Assembly (NCBI GenBank): GCA_003153335.1
Contig: PLYG01000090.1
Coordinates: 1-6,581 of the forward strand
Direction of reading: 5' to 3'
Length of the DNA stretch: 6,581 bases
Origin: Betaproteobacteria bacterium
GTDB lineage: Bacteria; Pseudomonadota; Gammaproteobacteria; Burkholderiales; Casimicrobiaceae
Under the pieces are notes generated by a model that ran no database searches, had not been told where the DNA came from, and saw only the letters and a list, made by a program, of their open reading frames with translations. Position 1 is the first letter of the stretch. Every line of letters starts with the position of its first letter. Both the position numbers and the translations under genes were made by a program. Below are positions 6,116 through 6,581 of the stretch, piece by piece.

Positions 6116-6581
6116 TTGACTGTCAACAGGGCGAGGAAGCTAGCCAGTCTGGATGAGGCGGTAGCAGAGATACATTCGGGGGATACCGTCGGGATTGGCG
6201 GCTACTATTTCTGCCGTCATCCAATCGCTCTGGTACGTGCGATGGTGCGTGCGGGGCTGCGCAACTTGACGATCGTGACGCCGATTTCGTCCGTCGATTC
6301 GGACTTGCTCATCGGCGCCGGATGCGTCCGGAAGATCATCTTCGGTTTTGTCAGTTTTGACATCCTCGGCCTTGCTCCCAACTTTCGCAGCCGGATCGAG
6401 GATGGCAGCGTGGATGCGCTGGAATACGCCGACCTGCCGCTCATGCGCAGTCTCGAGGCCAGTACGCGCGCCCTCCCGTTCATGCCGGCGCGAGGGTTGA
6501 CCGGAACGGACATTCTCAAGATCCATCCCGCCAAGCTGATCGACGGCGCCGATGGAGAAAAACTGATTTCGTTGCCTCCGA
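6116..6581 (+). CDS. Class I CoA-transferase alpha subunit, glutaconate CoA-transferase-like (3' end outside window)
   Basis: The first 155 residues of a CoA-transferase family I alpha subunit, read from a TTG start and running off the right edge. The sequence follows the family closely: KLASLDEAVAEIHSGDTVGIGG (8-29), HPIALVRAMVRAGLRNLTIV (35-54), then SVDSDLLIGAG (59-69), KIIFGFVSF (73-81), GLAPNFR (85-91), IEDGSVDALEY (94-104) and LPFMPARGLTGTD (120-132). The GLAPNFR and LPFxPxRxLxGTD segments are characteristic of the GctA-like branch rather than the acetoacetate or 3-oxoadipate transferases. The reaction is transfer of CoA from a donor thioester to a carboxylic acid. The catalytic Glu of these enzymes is in the beta subunit, expected immediately downstream outside the window. 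TTG is supported by AAGGAGG 5 nt upstream; the next in-frame ATG (codon 43) would delete conserved sequence. It is probably the first gene of an operon controlled by the divergent IclR regulator. Confidence 0.92.
   Translation, partial: MTVNRARKLASLDEAVAEIHSGDTVGIGGYYFCRHPIALVRAMVRAGLRNLTIVTPISSVDSDLLIGAGCVRKIIFGFVSFDILGLAPNFRSRIEDGSVDALEYADLPLMRSLEASTRALPFMPARGLTGTDILKIHPAKLIDGADGEKLISLPP

Overview
The window looks like an accessory catabolic region from a GC-rich proteobacterium, most plausibly a beta-proteobacterium of the Burkholderia/Cupriavidus/Bordetella type. That placement is an inference from gene content, high GC and codon choice; there is no rRNA or other phylogenetic marker. All complete genes are chromosome-style metabolic or regulatory genes, and no transposase, integrase, tRNA or CRISPR array is visible.

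Layout. Positions 1-471 (+) hold the end of a small toxin-antitoxin operon: the C-terminus of a TumE-like toxin, overlapping by 4 bp a complete winged-helix TumA/HVO_A0114-type antitoxin. Positions 472-945 contain no intact gene, but a 48-codon reverse-strand fragment (676-822) reads like the tail of a decayed gene. Two reverse-strand oxidoreductases follow: a short-chain dehydrogenase (2131-2898) and, downstream of it in transcription, a zinc-free NADPH:quinone reductase-type MDR (946-1926). Diverging from the SDR is a tight forward pair: a D-2-hydroxyacid dehydrogenase homologue (3156-4175) and a fumarylacetoacetate hydrolase-family enzyme (4189-5004). An IclR-family regulator (5093-5923) lies on the reverse strand, convergent with the hydrolase. 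It is divergent from a class I CoA-transferase alpha subunit (6116 to the window end), which starts at TTG behind a near-perfect ribosome binding site and continues off the edge.

How the genes may work together. A CoA-transferase (acid activation), an FAH-family C-C hydrolase/isomerase/decarboxylase, dehydrogenases and an IclR regulator form a typical set for breakdown of an organic acid or an aromatic ring-cleavage product. The substrate cannot be read from the sequence. The IclR protein is the obvious candidate to control the CoA-transferase operon through the repeat-bearing 192-bp divergent region, and perhaps the other genes.

The most unusual observation is the 3156-4175 protein. It is full length with clean codon use, yet the glycine-rich NAD(P) motif reads GLSATA instead of GxGxxG, and the catalytic Glu and His of the D-2-hydroxyacid dehydrogenase triad are Val and Ser. 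Only the Arg remains. It may have been repurposed from a dehydrogenase.
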